Shown in pieces: positions 33,199 to 63,800 of a DNA stretch of 64,000 bases. Source of the stretch: Rapana venosa. Lineage: Eukaryota > Mollusca > Gastropoda > Neogastropoda > Muricidae. The translations under genes were made by a program, and so were the position numbers. How positions within the stretch are numbered: position 1 is the stretch's first letter; every line of letters starts with the position of its first letter. A model generated the notes under the pieces. The model had not been told where the DNA came from. It did no database searches and saw only the letters and a program-made list of their open reading frames with translations. Location of the stretch: positions 32,512,408 to 32,576,407 of the forward strand of contig CM054140.1 in the NCBI GenBank assembly GCA_028751875.1. The letters are read 5' to 3'.

Positions 33199-33535
33199 GA
33201 ACATCTTGCTAGCACATTAAAACTTGTTCCGCGTTTTGAAAGAGTAGGCAATTTGTGAGCCGGTGTGAACAGATGATAAAATGTACAAAAACCGCATGCA
33301 GACGGGAACTAGATGTAAATAGGGGGGAAAAAAAGGACGTGAGCGCTTATTCCATTATCCTGCGCACACGTTAAAACCTGTTCTACATTTCGGAAGAGTA
33401 GCCCATTGTGCACCGGTGGGAACGATGACAAAATTTACAAAACTGCATACACACGGGGACTAGTTGGAAAAAAAAAGCACATGGGTGCTTATCCATTATC
33501 CTGAAAATAAAAGAATAACTAAATAAATAAAATAA
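33196..33535 (+). mobile_element. Two SINE-B variant 1 tails in tandem
   Basis: The first tail runs from GCAGAACATCTTGCTAGCAC to GCGCTTATTCCATTATCC at about 33360. The second starts at once with GCGCACACGTTAAAACCTG and ends in CATGGGTGCTTATCCATTAT near 33500. Both carry the GCCGGTG/ACCGGTGGGAAC and GCATnCAnACGGG landmarks. Confidence 0.8.
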
Positions 33536-33654
33536 ATCATCGGAATAGAAGAACAAATACAATAAATAAACACACACACACATATGGAGAGAGAGATTTA
33601 TAGTTAAAATATATAAACATATTACACTCACACATACACACAATTTGTGCATAA

Positions 33655-33725
<71 letters not shown>

Positions 33726-33780
33726 AGAGTGTGTGTGTGTGTGTGTGTGTGGTGTGTGTCGCGCGCGCGCGCGTGCGTGC
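33655..33780. repeat. (AG)n(TG)n(CG)n compound microsatellite
   Basis: AG run 33657-33729, TG run 33730-33758, then GCGCGCGCGCGTGCGTGC to about 33780. Confidence 0.95.
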
Positions 33781-34800
33781 TTGTGTGCACGCGTGCATGT
33801 TTGAACACGTGCACACGTACCTGCACGCATACGGCATCGATTTTTACACACATTCATTGACTAAACCTCGGAGCGTTTCATTTTATGAATTACCCTCATT
33901 TCAAAAGTTGACTTCCTAAACGTTACACAAATCGGCTGGGTACTCATGTACTCTAAATGTTCCCAGAGAGTCGTTTAGCCTAGGCCTAGCCTAGCCTAAG
34001 ACACGTCAGTTTGTGTTTATGTGTTTATGAAATCGTTGGAAGTCATTGCACAGATGCGGAATGACTAAGCCCCTACTGTGATGCGTTCTTGGGATAGACC
34101 TAGTTCACAAATGGACATTATGTAGATATTGCATCAATGTGCTTTACTGCTGTTATCCTTCAATTTTTCGTTGTTGTTAATAACCTGAAATCCAAACCAG
34201 AGATTACATAAGCTTCGGAAAAGAGCAATGCCCTAACGGGATTTTCCAATGATTCACTGGGGTGGTACAGGGTGAACCATTATCATTATGGTGGTTGAGG
34301 ACACAGTCCCTAAATCAGGGGAAGGGTGGGGAAAGGGGGTAGATGGAGGTGGAGGGCAGGGAAGGGGAGGGGGCTCAGATAAGTTGTAATGCTCAAGATA
34401 GGCCTATAGGCCTATCTACTAGGTGCTACATAATACCTATCATAGTCGTCCTCTGCAGTCCTCATGTTTAGGTGTATGTTGACTATATATGGTAATGCTG
34501 ACTCACTGAACTTCTCACTGAGGATAATCTTGTATGCTCAAAGCACAGCTGACCATTTTTGTCGATCGTCCAGCCTCTGCCATCCACCCTCCCCCATTTC
34601 CCCAGGCCGTTGCACCTGGTAGCTTAGTAATGGACAACATAGTCAAACCACAGCATTATCAACCGCCAATACCTCACCCCAGATACAGGTTAACACGGCC
34701 AGTGCAGTAGTAGGCTAAAGCTCTGGGTACATGGCAGGTGGATATGTTCGCGTCATCCATACCATCAGCCATAGCTTGTCACTGGCCCATTTTATTGCAG
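33781..34800. other. No gene supported
   Basis: Unique sequence with a small TAGGCCTAGCCTAGCCTA repeat near 33980 and a G-rich patch at 34318-34372. Confidence 0.5.
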
Positions 34801-34813
34801 GTTTTGTAAGAGG

Positions 34814-35094
34814 GGAGGCACCGTGGTCGAGTGGTTTAGGCGGTCAACTCGTGATCCAGAGGTCGCGGGTTCGATCCCCGCTCGGCTCGGTGTTGTGTCC
34901 TTGGGAAAGACACTTTACTCCTATTTTCCTCACTCCACCCAGGGTACAAGTGGTACCAGCTCTGCGGGGAAGATCTGGCACAGACCTAGCTCCTGTCACA
35001 GGGTGGTCAAAAACCATCAGTTCGCTTAACGCTACAGAAACCGGGATAACTCCGGCTCTATGGGCCTTCTGCTCGAAAGAACATACTTTTACTT
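34814..35094 (+). mobile_element. SINE-D with target-site duplication
   Basis: The head resembles a class II (Leu/Ser-like) tRNA: CACCGTGGTCGAGTGGTTTA contains an A box, and GCGGGTTCGATCCCCGC is a B box and T-arm. The body contains GTGTCCTTGGGAAAGACACT and CCTCACTCCACCCAGG. That central block is, as I recall, shared by a widespread animal SINE superfamily. TTTTGTAAGAGG (34802-34813) and TTTTGTAAGGGG (35095-35106) look like a 12-bp duplication with one mismatch. A corrupted reverse copy is at 46700-47005. Confidence 0.85.
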
Positions 35095-35399
35095 TTTTGT
35101 AAGGGGCGGAGGGGGTGGGTGGGTTAATGTTGCAAGAGAGTAGCCTATTTGTTCACACCTAAAGGGAATCTGGGTGATTATTGTAATCATTACAGACTTG
35201 CATAGAATGAAGTCAGAGCAGTTTTCTAAAATACTAACGACTGCAAAGGAAAAGGACACACAACAAAACACACAAAACACAGAAAAAGAGGACAGTACAA
35301 GGCCCTGACCCATTTATTTATTTCATTTATTCTTTTATATCCAGGATAATTGAATAAACACTTTTATAAATTTCTGATATTTAAAAATAACCAAAAGTA

Positions 35400-37130
35400 T
35401 TTTCAGAAACAAGCTGGTTTCAGAAAGCATCGAACAACGGACCATAAACTTCTACTTTAAAAATTTAATAGATAGTGTACTGAAGGGAAAAACAAAGGAC
35501 TTTATTGCTGCTTTGTAGATTTCAAAATCTTTGATAATGTGTGGCACGAGGGTCTTCTTATAAATTAAACGAAAATAGGAATAACAGCAAACTTTTTTAA
35601 AGTCATTTAAAAACATGTATCCAATGCAACAAATTTACAAAAATACGAGGAAACACACAGATGAATTTATAGTCAGAAAGGGGTACATAGGGAATACATT
35701 AAGTTCTACATTTTTTAATGTATAGTCAATGTATAGTTCAATAATTGATGAGAAAGATTTTGCCATATATAACCGCAAAGACAGAATTTCCCTTGTTTAC
35801 TCTATGCTGATGACCTGGCATTTCTATCAACACCAAAATAGGTTCCAAACTAAACTGAACAAACTGCAAGAATACTGTTCTAATTGGGGTTTAAAGATAA
35901 ACAAAACAAAAACAAAGGTAATAGTCTTTAACGAGATCACCTCCTAAAATTTCCCAAATTCATTTAAAAAAGTGGAGAGCATGTAATTGAAAAAAGTAGA
36001 AATTATAAATATCTAGGTTCGTTTTTCATCAGAACCGGGAAAATTCAAGCAACACAAGAACATTTAGTAAACAAAGCACAAGGGGAATATAGCCTTTAAA
36101 AGAGCCCAAATTTATGGCAAAATTTAAAGACTACTATAATATGGGGTTTTTCGACTCACTGATACCCTGTTTTAACCTATGGAGCAAAGTTTGGTTTCCC
36201 TTTTTTTTAATGGGGGGAAGATTTCAAAATTGAAAAAATGTTCAAGGGATCTTATCCAATCAGTTTTGTATGAGAATTTCCCTGTAAAATTTTGTAAACA
36301 AATGATAGAGTTTTATAAAAAAGCAATAGTACTACCCACTTTGGGGGGAATTAGGGGGATTTCCACTGACCCTTTTAAAACAATCCAGATAATATCCTTT
36401 TGGATTTATTTTACAGAACAAAACCCAAATCTTATATTAGAATATATACGATTATTTGTATCGAATAATACACACATAAATGGATAAAAAACAGTGAAAA
36501 ATATTCGACACAATTTTATTCAAACAGCTGGAAAAACCAAAGCACTCTTAATTTTCATCGGTTTAATTATCTGTTAGAAGAAAACGAGGGCATTTTAAAA
36601 AAATTTTGGGTCACCCAAAAGAAAGAGTTTTGCAAAAAAAAATTTTTTGATTTTTTCTACCCAAAAAATACAGATTTGGAACCTATAGTAAACTATGAAA
36701 ACAAAACTCAAAAAAGACATATTTTAAATTTTGCACAACTTCCAATTTAAAAGAAGAGAAAGGGGGCACCAAAAATATCCCAGAGGAAAAGAAAATGTAG
36801 ACACTTTAACAAAAATTTAAGATGAATTTTTTTACTTGATGAATATTTTATAGAGAACTCAAAATAATTTTTTTTATTTTAAAAAACAAAACGAAAAACA
36901 AAGAACGCAAAAAATTTACATAAATTAATTTACATAAACACAGTTTTATATATACAAGCAGATATCATCAATATGTGTATGATGTTTTGAAAAGAGAAAA
37001 AAAGAAGTAAAATCAGTTTTTTTTGTACATCACTTTTAGCCAAAATAGAAATAATTTTTAGTTGATTTTTGTTTTTGTCAAATAAGTCTCTGTTTTAAAA
37101 GGCAATAAAAAAACGAATCTGAATCAATCT
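35400..37130 (+). mobile_element. LINE reverse transcriptase fragment and 3' end
   Basis: KQAGFRKHRTTDHKLL (35407), FVDFKIFDNVWHEGLL (about 35511) and LYADDLAFLST (about 35800) are reverse transcriptase motifs in order, with the catalytic YADD. FQTKLNKLQEYCSNWGLKIN continues in another frame. A C-terminal FWIYF...NPNLILEYI region follows near 36390. The element ends in an A-rich tail with CGAATCTGAATCAATC near 37115. Stop codons and frame changes show it is dead or, beyond about 36000, poorly sequenced. The 5' ORF and endonuclease are absent. Confidence 0.85.
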
Positions 37131-37200
37131 CATTGTTTTTTTACACCCACCCCGTGTGTATGCGGTTTTTTTAATTTGTCACCGTTTCCACCCAGCAACA
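37130..37200 (-). mobile_element. SINE-B fragment, corrupted
   Basis: ACACCCACCCCGTGTGTATG and CACCGTTTCCACC are the reverse complement of the SINE-B region around its CACACGGGGACT motif. Confidence 0.55.
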
Positions 37201-37569
37201 TGTCCGAAATTCAAGGGTCTAACCCTCAGCTGCCCACGCACACACACACCACTCCGGGGGGCGCCCTTTTTTTGCACTCGTCTCGCTCACCATATTTGGG
37301 GGTCGCTCACAGAAGAACCAAAAGTGGGCCTAGATGACCATTTTGCCCCTTTTATGGCTCTTTTTAAATACCTTGCCATAATTATAGCAACCGACTCTGA
37401 TTCACGAGGGTTTTTTTTTTATTCTACAAGAGTGCAGGTATTTGATAAAAACTTTTTATGACTGAAGAAAAATCTCAACAAAAACATACAAAGCAAAACC
37501 TATCTTTAAAGGGGGCCCTTTACACTAATAAGACAAAAGGCTTGGCTTAGTATTAATCTATATATTATG

Positions 37570-37890
37570 GTGTGTGTGTGTTGTGTTGGGATGCTAAAAG
37601 GGAAACTGTACTTACTGGTATACACACACACACACACACAATAATAATATATACAAAAAACAAACATTAAAAATATATTAAATAATATATATATATATAT
37701 ATGTGTTGTGGGGTGTGGGGTGTAAGCAAAAGTAAACTTGTACTTACGTTGAGTAAATCTACTATATCAGGGATATATATTAATAATATATATAAAATTT
37801 TAAAATATATATATATGTTGTGTGTGTGGTGCGCGCGCGCGCGGTGTGTGTGTGTATGTGTGTGTGCTAAAGGTAAACTTGTACTTACTG
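37570..37890. repeat. Three degenerate ~135-bp units with GT/TA tracts
   Basis: GTAAACTTGTACTTAC-like words occur near 37600, 37731 and 37874. Each is preceded by a GT run and followed by AT-rich sequence. Confidence 0.6.
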
Positions 37891-38144
37891 TGTGAGTTCA
37901 CTGCTACTTGCTTATAAATCTGCAGGCCTGTGCTGTGCATACCCAGCTGTTGTGACAATGGCAGAGGTGGCGGGATCACCACGATCGATTCTCAGTGGTT
38001 GCTGTGTCATGGTGTTAGCTGTACAACAATGGTTTAGGCAGAATTGTTGGGGCTTTCAATTCTTGGAGGTTAACTTTAGTTTCAGTTACTTTGTTTACTT
38101 TTTATAAGTATTTGTTTTATTTCTTTTTAAAACGGATTTTTGTT

Positions 38145-38262
38145 TTTTGTTCCTCGGCTAGATGGCTCCGAGATTTACCAGTGGTAAGATTTTTGCATAA
38201 TCATGTGACTGGTCCCCCCCCCCCCCCCCCCCCCCCCAACTTTAAGGTGGCCGACTTCCGAA
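38145..38262 (-). repeat. Shared SINE tail module with a poly-C insert
   Basis: TTGTTCCTCGGCTAGATGGC, TTTACCAGTGGTAAG, a C run at 38214-38237, then AAGGTGGCCGACTTCCGAAT. The C run sits where other copies have GCCCACCAT. Confidence 0.7.
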
Positions 38263-38505
38263 TTTGGGGATTGACTTGGTCTTTAAAAATCCATCTTTGA
38301 TTCTCAACCTGTGCTTGTCAGTAAGCTGTTGGTTGGCAGCTGTGTCTTTTGCTGGCTGCGTGGATTGAGCGTTTGATTTCAATCCCGTGGATCCATGCAG
38401 TCTAGTGGAAGGTTTGTAGTGTAGGAATGGGTTGCAGTGTCTGTGGGTCATCATTAAGTGCATTGATCTTGCACATGATGGTAGTAGGGCGTTCCCCAAG
38501 TCCAT

Positions 38506-38880
38506 TTAGATTGAGTAGTTTAGCGTCCTTTTGGGCCTGTGATTTTCCAAAGATCTATAAGAGCACTCTTTACAATAATATCTGTTCATAGCTGGAAGAT
38601 TGAGAATGGATTGCACTTCCTCTGCAGTGTTTATGTCAAGTGCACCGACAACATCGTCATATTTTGTTTGGTCTTCGGCGATACCTTTGGTGCCAAACTG
38701 AGCTTCAGTCCTTGCTAACCATACTTCTGGATATTTAATCCAGAGATCTGGAAGCCTGACAGACACTGTATTGACGTCACGAGCAGGTTGACTAGCCTAG
38801 GCCTAGTAAAAGCATGCATTTGTGTTAACAAGGTCGCCAGAATACTTGCTTCAGCCGATTCCTGTGCCATGTTTTCGTTG
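38506..38880 (-). pseudogene. LTR-retrotransposon gag-like fragment
   Basis: The minus strand has a start-like MAQESAEASI near 38870. After a frame change it reads VRLPDLWIKYPEVWLARTEA and then TKYDDVVGALD. The pattern L..W...PE.WF...EAQF...GI...KF..V...L resembles the N-terminal gag region of Ty3-type retrotransposons (the DUF7041-like domain, from memory). It is cut off after about 130 residues, with no protease or polymerase nearby, so it is a relic. Confidence 0.7.
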
Positions 38881-39239
38881 TTCGGCGTCAGGGTCATCAA
38901 TATAGGAATGCTATAAATGACAAGTACAGTAATTAAAGCCTGGAAACTCTTGAATATAAGTCCCACAAATTTCTATGAAATCGTTTTTGGCGGATTTGTG
39001 AATATGGGCGGAAGTTCCAACCTTGTTTAAAACCAAGGGAAGTAAATCCCTTGTACAAGTGAGACGCTACAGCACCTGGGTAGCCTAGCGGTGTTTAGAT
39101 GAATTAAAAGTGAACGTTTTTATACAAACCTTGTCTGATGGTCTCAAAGTGCAGCAGAGTCATGGCCGGTCAACTTAAAAGCGCATGCCTGCCAGTGCCA
39201 CAATTCTCTTCATGTGCATGAATACAGAAAATCAAATAT

Positions 39240-42200
39240 ACATTTTAAAAAACCTTTGTTTCCCTTTTTTCGAAGTTGGGGGAGTTAAAAAAAACCAACA
39301 AAGACAAAAACCAAAAAGGGCCAGTATTAAGGGGAAGGAATAAAATTTCCCCGGTTAAAAAAAATGTTCAAGAAACACTGGCCTTTAAAAAAAACCAAAA
39401 GGGGCAAATTTAGTGGGGAGTCCCCAGCCATTCCTCAAAGAGATAAGGGGAGGAGATGAACAACAAAAAGAAAAACTTTGGAAAGGAAAGGAGAAAAAGG
39501 AGTTTTTTCCCAAAGGCCCCTTTTTTTCAAAAACCCAAAAACGAATTTTATGGCTTTAAAATTTTTCCCGCGCAAAAAAGGAATGGGGGGGGGGGAAACC
39601 CCGACACATTTCTTTGATATGTAGGGAAAATTTTTTTCCCTTTAAATTAAAGGTAAACCACAACCAAAAAATTTATAAACACAACCACAAAAACCCCCCC
39701 ATACAAAAAGACCCAATTAAAAATTGGGGCAAAATTTTTTATTTTCGGGGATAAAAGAATAAAGCACACAAAGTGCTTTTTTTTTCATTTTCCCGTCCCC
39801 CACACCCGTTAAGGGATACATTCTTAATAATAAAAACCCCAAAATTTATACAGGCTCCCAATTTAAAAACAAGAGGGAAAAAGAAAAACAAATCCCCCTT
39901 TTCAAGAAAAGAGAGAGAGGATCTCTTTTAAATTCAAAAAACCCAAAAACACTTTCCAACCGACTCGCACTTAAAATTGACGAAATCGGGTTATTCCCTT
40001 TTTATTGCAAAATGGAAAAATTTTTTTTGACACATGGGCAAAAAATTTGGGAAAAAAAATTTTAACATCAACTTTTTGGCATATACATTTAAAAAAACAA
40101 AACATTAATTTAAAATGGTACTATTTTAAGTTTCTAACTCCACTGGAATTAAAAAAGCCGATCCCTCCCCTCCCCCCCCAAAAAAAAAGAAGGGAAAAAG
40201 AAAACCCAAACCCCTAATTAAATCAGGCAAATACAGATAGTACAAAAAAAAAAAACATTTAGCATAATTACACACAACAACAAAGGGTAAACTAAAGGTG
40301 GTTCCCCTAAAACCTATGCAGTGGTTGGGGAGCGAGGTGTCAGAGACCTCACTTCCCTTTTGGGCCAGCATTTTTGGGGAAAAGGGGGTGCCCATCTCCC
40401 CTTCCTTTCCCCCCGGCTTTACTTTGAAATTAACAAGACAACGGGCAACAGCCCCTTTTTTTTTGGAAAAACTTTTTTTAAAACCCCCTTACAAGGGGGA
40501 CAAAATGGGGGGAAAGGGCAGGGGAAAAACATATTTAACTTAAAAGGAAAAAAAAACATAAAACCCCCTTTTAAATCACATGGGGATGGTTTTTTTTAAT
40601 AGCTTTCAACAAAAAACAAAATTTAAAGAGAGAAGGACAGAGAAAAAGAAAGGGGAGAGAGGGAAAAAGAGAGGAAAGAGAGAGAATCCAGTCAAAAATT
40701 TTGTTTTTAAAATTTAAAGGGTTAAAGAAAAAGATTAAAAGTGCTTTTTTTTCAAGGGCCCTGGCCCCTTAAATTCAAAAAGGGAATTAAAATCAAGGGT
40801 TTCAAAGGAAAAAACCCAACAACAACAAAACTAAAAAACAACTACAATTTTTAATAAAACAAATAACAAAAACAAGAGATAACAACAACATAACAAACAA
40901 AAAAAAGGAAAAAAGGGGCATAAAAAAAATAACCCAAAAAGTAAACACACAGAAACTAAAAATAAGAAAAAAAACAAATCAAAATTAATATAAAAATGAT
41001 AAAAAAGGGAAAAAAGCAAGCAGCGAACCCGAGAATAAAACATCCAAACAAAGGAAAAAAATTTATCCCAAACCCCCAAAACTATCAACAAAAAACAATC
41101 ATATAAAATTTAAAAACTTTTTTTGGTTAAAAAAAGGGGGAAAGAAACATAACCCAAAATCATCACATGGGGGGAAAAAAGTACTACCAATTCAAAAAAA
41201 ATCTAAATAATAGTCCCAGAATTCCCAAAAAAAAAAAAATATTTCATAACAACAGGGAAAACAATGGCCTTGATTTACTTACCCACACACACACCACATT
41301 AAAAAAACAAAAACTTATTTTTGTCTTTATTTTTGAGGATAATGGAGAGAGAGGAGAAAAAAAGAGGGGAGAAGGAAAAGAAAGGGAGAGAGGAGGAAAG
41401 AGAGAGAGAAAAGGGAAAAAAGGGGAGGAGAGAGAGAGAAAATGAAAGAGGACTCAACTCGAAAGAATTTTTTCACAAAAAGGGCCCTTTGACCCATACA
41501 AAAAGGGAGGGGGGCCAAAAATACTTATTTTTTTAGTTTAAAAAAAAAGTAACCCCGACAAAAAACCAAAAAAGTTAATTTATACCCACAACTTTCCCCC
41601 AATTTAAAAAATCATTTTCCAAAAAAATATTGACTTTAAAAAACCCGATAAACCTTAAAAACCCAAAAAAGGGTTTACAAAAAATATAAAAACAAGGCCC
41701 GCGCACATTGAGAGAGAGAAAGAGAGAGAGAGAGGCGGGAGAAAAAATGAGAAAAAGAAGAGGGGAAGAGAATAGAGTGTATTGGGGTGTGTGTGTGTGT
41801 GTGTGTTTTGTGTGTGGTTCGAATTTTCATAAACAAGCAAGCCCCATACAAATTATGAAAAAAGGGGAACAAAACTGAAATAAAACAAAAAATTTTTAAA
41901 GTTAATGTGAGCTGAAGCAAAAAAACCCCATCCAAAAAGTCAACACAACCCGCCCATGACCAAAAAATCCCATAACATAATCATTGAAAAATTTCTGGAA
42001 AAGGCCTTTTTCCCCGAAAAGGGGACGTAAAGTGGCATCCGTAAATCCCCCAGTTTTCATAACTTTCCCAAATGAAAAGTATTCAAGAAAACGATCAAAA
42101 GTTAAAAGGTAACATTGACAGCAAACCCAAATCCCGTCTCACCGGGCCCATTCACAATTCCAATTTCCCTCTTTTTAAAAAATAAAAGGGGACCCCTAAA

Positions 42201-43120
42201 TTCCCAATTTACAGGATACACAAAAAACCCTAAACCCCCAAAGCATGCAACCCGGAGAAGGAAAGGGGTCCACCCCGGGAAAACCCTTTCTCAAAAACAC
42301 CTCATGAAAAACTTTTGCGTGGTGTTTTCCCAAAGTCCTGGTGTCCCAAAAATTCTCTCACATTTTTTTTTTCCAATATCTTAAAACTAAATGTCTAACC
42401 TTTTCAAGGCCAAAACAGTTTTTTTTTTTCATGAACCTTATCAAAATGGGATTAAAACTACACTGGTGAGAAAAAAAAAAATCATCAAACCCACCCTCCC
42501 AAAAAAAAAAAGAATTTCTAAACAATACCCCTTTCCTCACCCCCCCCCCCAAAAAAAAAAAAACCCCAAAAACCAAACCCCAAAACAAAAAAAAAAAAAA
42601 CAACAACAAAAAAAACCAAAAACCTAAACCCTTTTTTGGGAATTGGAAGCTTTCTGATTTAACACAACCCGTCCATTTCTGGTTAAATTAAAACATTTAT
42701 CCTTTAAAAAAAAAAAAAGCACATCCTGGGAAGGGCGGGAAAAGGGGGGCAACCTTTATGAATGGGAAGGGAAACATTTTCCCCTGCACAAAATCTCGGG
42801 CCCTTGGGGAACCTCGGTATTAAGGTGAAGAACAAAAAAAACCCCACAAAACCCCCCCTGATTTAAACGGGCACCTTTTAAATTTGGGTTTAAAATCCCC
42901 TTCCACGGGTTTGGTTTCCAACACGCTGCTTTTTTTTTCCCACAGATCAAACAGCTTAAAGTAGGGTCCGATTTTCCCTTGGAAAGGGGGATCATTTGTC
43001 AGTTCCCGTCAGTTTAAAATTTTAAATTCATCTCCCAGCCTTGAAATTCACCCACAAAAGGGCCCTCGTTGGCTCGCATTCCTTTACTGGGGGGGAGTTT
43101 GGGGGTTGGCGGGTACTGCA
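39240..43120. other. Homopolymer-corrupted sequence, no gene supported
   Basis: Quality drops sharply near 39240. Recognisable remnants are a SINE-B tail on the minus strand at about 39735-39810 (AAGCACACAAAGTGCTTT) and repeat E at about 40305-40440. GA-rich text lies at 40627-40685 and 41340-41450, with a GT run at 41785-41815. Gene B's last exon might lie here but could not be found. Confidence 0.6.
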
Positions 43121-43124
43121 AAAC

Positions 43125-43675
43125 ATACACTTGCAATATATCTATCTATTCTATCTTTTCTATCTATCTATCTATCAAACCCATTCTATCTATCTATCTC
43201 TTCTACCTACCTATTCTATTTTATCTAAACTTATTTTATCTTTCCTGGTTTTTCTACCATCTATCTATCTTCATCTATCATCTATCTATCACCTATCTAT
43301 CTATCTATCACTATCTACTACCTGTTTTTATCTAACCCACTATCTATCATCTATCAATCATCTATCTATCTATCTATCTTTCTACTTTTCTAAACCCGTT
43401 TATCTACCTATCTATCTTTCTAACTATCTAATCTTTTCTACCTATCTATCCCATCTATCTATCTACTACAAACTATCAAAACTACCTTTTTAACTATCTT
43501 CCCATCTATCTAAACTACTGAAAACTATCTATCATTTTATCAAAATACCCAAACCTACCTAAATATCTACCCAACTAACCCATCTATCTATCAACCCAAA
43601 CCTAAACCCCATCTATCTATCTATCTACTTTTTCAAACTATCTATCTATCTATCTATCTATCTAAACCCATATAA
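43125..43675. repeat. (ATCT)n tetranucleotide array, corrupted
   Basis: About 550 bases of CTATCTAT text broken by AAACCC-like and TTTTC-like errors. The clean (ATCT)n at 50797-50876 is a different locus. Confidence 0.85.
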
Positions 43676-44194
43676 TATATAATTTATATGTGTGGGGTGG
43701 GTTGTGGGGTTGTGTGTGTGTGGGGGTTTTTAGGGAATTTCATACATGGGTTTAAAAAAACATAAAGAAACGTTGTAAATTGGGGGGTCAGAGTGGGGGC
43801 CGGGAACTGACGGGCCCGGGGTAGAGCCTCCCCCGGCGACGGCCCCTTCAAAGGGGGCCGTTTCTCCTTCACTTACTCAACCTTTGGGCACCCCCCTGAA
43901 ACCTTTTTCCCATTTCGGCGTATAAACCCGAGGTCTTGGTGTCAATGAATTTCACGCAGAACACTTGGGGAAAAAATGTTAAAAAACCCGGCCCCCTTCC
44001 GGAAGAATTTGGGGCCCTGGGCCTGTAGAAACCCAAATTTCCAACCCTCCATCCCCCCCAAAAACAAAACCCCAAACGGGAACCCCCAAATAACACCCCC
44101 CACCCCCCCCCCAAACAACAACCCCAAAAAAACAACAACAAACAAAAAAACCAATCCCTCCCAAAGGCAACACAAAGGTGTGGTTTAGACACCT

Positions 44195-44240
44195 TTCCCC
44201 AAATTTGGAATGCGGCTAAAACCTCAATGGGGGGCAAACA
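44195..44240 (+). repeat. Shared SINE tail fragment, corrupted
   Basis: TTTGGAATGCGGCTAAAACC followed by TCAATGGGGGGCAAAC. Confidence 0.5.
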
Positions 44241-44888
44241 CGATTTCAACACACACACTGACAAACAGTAAACAAGGGGCGCTAAACGGGGGAAGGAAAA
44301 TAACACAAACACCCCCCAAAACCCTTTAATCAATGCCTTTTCACTTCAACAACATCATAAGCATTTTCTAACTTGACGTTGTACCAAGTTAACTTTTTCC
44401 ATGGTCCCATTGGGTATTTTTGGAAGGTGATTCCCCGCTGATCAAATTTCCAGGAAAAGGGAGCTAAACAAAAAATTAATCAACCCCAAATTTTCATTTC
44501 CATTTTAAAATGAGGCCACTTTTTTAGCAAGAAAAACATTTCGGAACTGCCCTTTAAAACCCCTGCCCAAAAATTGGGGCAAAAAAAACCACATCATTTT
44601 TTACAAGTTTGAAACTGAACGTTTAAAAACGAAATTTAATGATTTTTTAACGGTCCTTTTGGTAAACAGTTTTTTAAAAATCAGAAAAATAATTTTCAGG
44701 GTAAACCCCGGGTTTTTATCCCCGTTGGGGTACCTTCAATCCACAGCGATTTCCCGATGGGGGAGCGAGGCAAAAGCATAAATTTTGGGGTTGTAACTGG
44801 GTTTAAAAAACAACAACATCACCAAAACTTTCAAAAAAAAGTTGTTCACTTTCACAAAGAATGGCTAGCTCACAGAGGTGCCATTCAC

Positions 44889-62968
<18,080 letters not shown>

Positions 62969-63014
<46 letters not shown>

Positions 63015-63235
63015 GCGCGCGCGCACGCACGAGTGCGCGCACGCACACATGCCCGCACACATTTTATTTTTATTTTATTTTACTTTATTTTATTCTTTTA
63101 TATCGAGGATAATGGAATAAGCATACAAATGAACGCACGCACACACACACTCACGCACACACACACACACACACGTACGTACACACGCAGCATGCACGCG
63201 CAAACACGCAAGCACGCACACACACATTTTTCTCA
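62969..63235. repeat. (CA)n(CG)n and CACG-rich tracts
   Basis: CA run 62969-63000, CG run 63001-63024, and CA/CACG-rich text 63135-63230. A short SINE-B end (TATCGAGGATAATGGAATAA) lies between at 63101. Confidence 0.92.
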
Positions 63236-63264
63236 TTTAATTATTTTTGTTGTTTTCTTTTATT

Positions 63265-63345
63265 ATTAGACGGTGGCTCAGTGAAAAAAACCTAAGTGCA
63301 TTACTTATTTAATGTACCTTCTGAAATAAAAATTTGGCATTCACA
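63265..63345 (+). repeat. Interspersed repeat 3' end
   Basis: GTGCATTACTTATTTAATGT then ACCTTCTGAAATAAAAATTT. It parallels 24600-24665 (GCATTGCTTACTCAATGTAC, ACCATCTGGAAATAAAAATT). Probably a LINE or SINE 3' end; the family is unassigned. Confidence 0.6.
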
Positions 63346-63373
63346 CACGCAAGCACGCACATACGAACAAACA

Positions 63374-63378
<5 letters not shown>

Positions 63379-63454
<76 letters not shown>

Positions 63455-63465
63455 GAGAGAGAAGA

Positions 63466-63541
<76 letters not shown>
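63379..63541. repeat. (GA)n microsatellite
   Basis: GA run with GACA and AGAAGA interruptions, followed by CA-rich text and a C run at 63605-63623. Confidence 0.95.
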
Positions 63542-63542
<1 letters not shown>

Positions 63543-63606
63543 AAAACCAACACACACACATACACATCACACACACACGCCGCCGCACACCACGCACGCA
63601 CGTTCC

Positions 63607-63637
<31 letters not shown>

Positions 63638-63699
63638 ACACACACACGACTATTGGGATGGGACAGAAAGACGGATTGTGTTTGTTTCTTTTTGGGTTG

Positions 63700-63800
63700 G
63701 TTGTGTTCATTGGACTAGAGCTCAGAGGGTCACTAATGGTGAGGTTTTCGCGTATGAGACTGTTTCCCCCCACTTAAGGTAGCTGCACTCCAACTTCCTG
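63700..63800 (-). repeat. Shared SINE tail module
   Basis: ACTAGAGCTCAGAGGGTCAC, TAATGGTGAGG, GCGTATGAGACTGTTT, then AAGGTAGCTGCACTCCAACT. Confidence 0.75.

Noticed and set aside
34814..34895. Functional tRNA gene
   Set aside because: A and B boxes are good, but the anticodon stem does not pair and the sequence runs on into a SINE body with flanking duplication. Other tRNA-like heads (365, 22455, 31834, 56790, 60090) fail in the same way.
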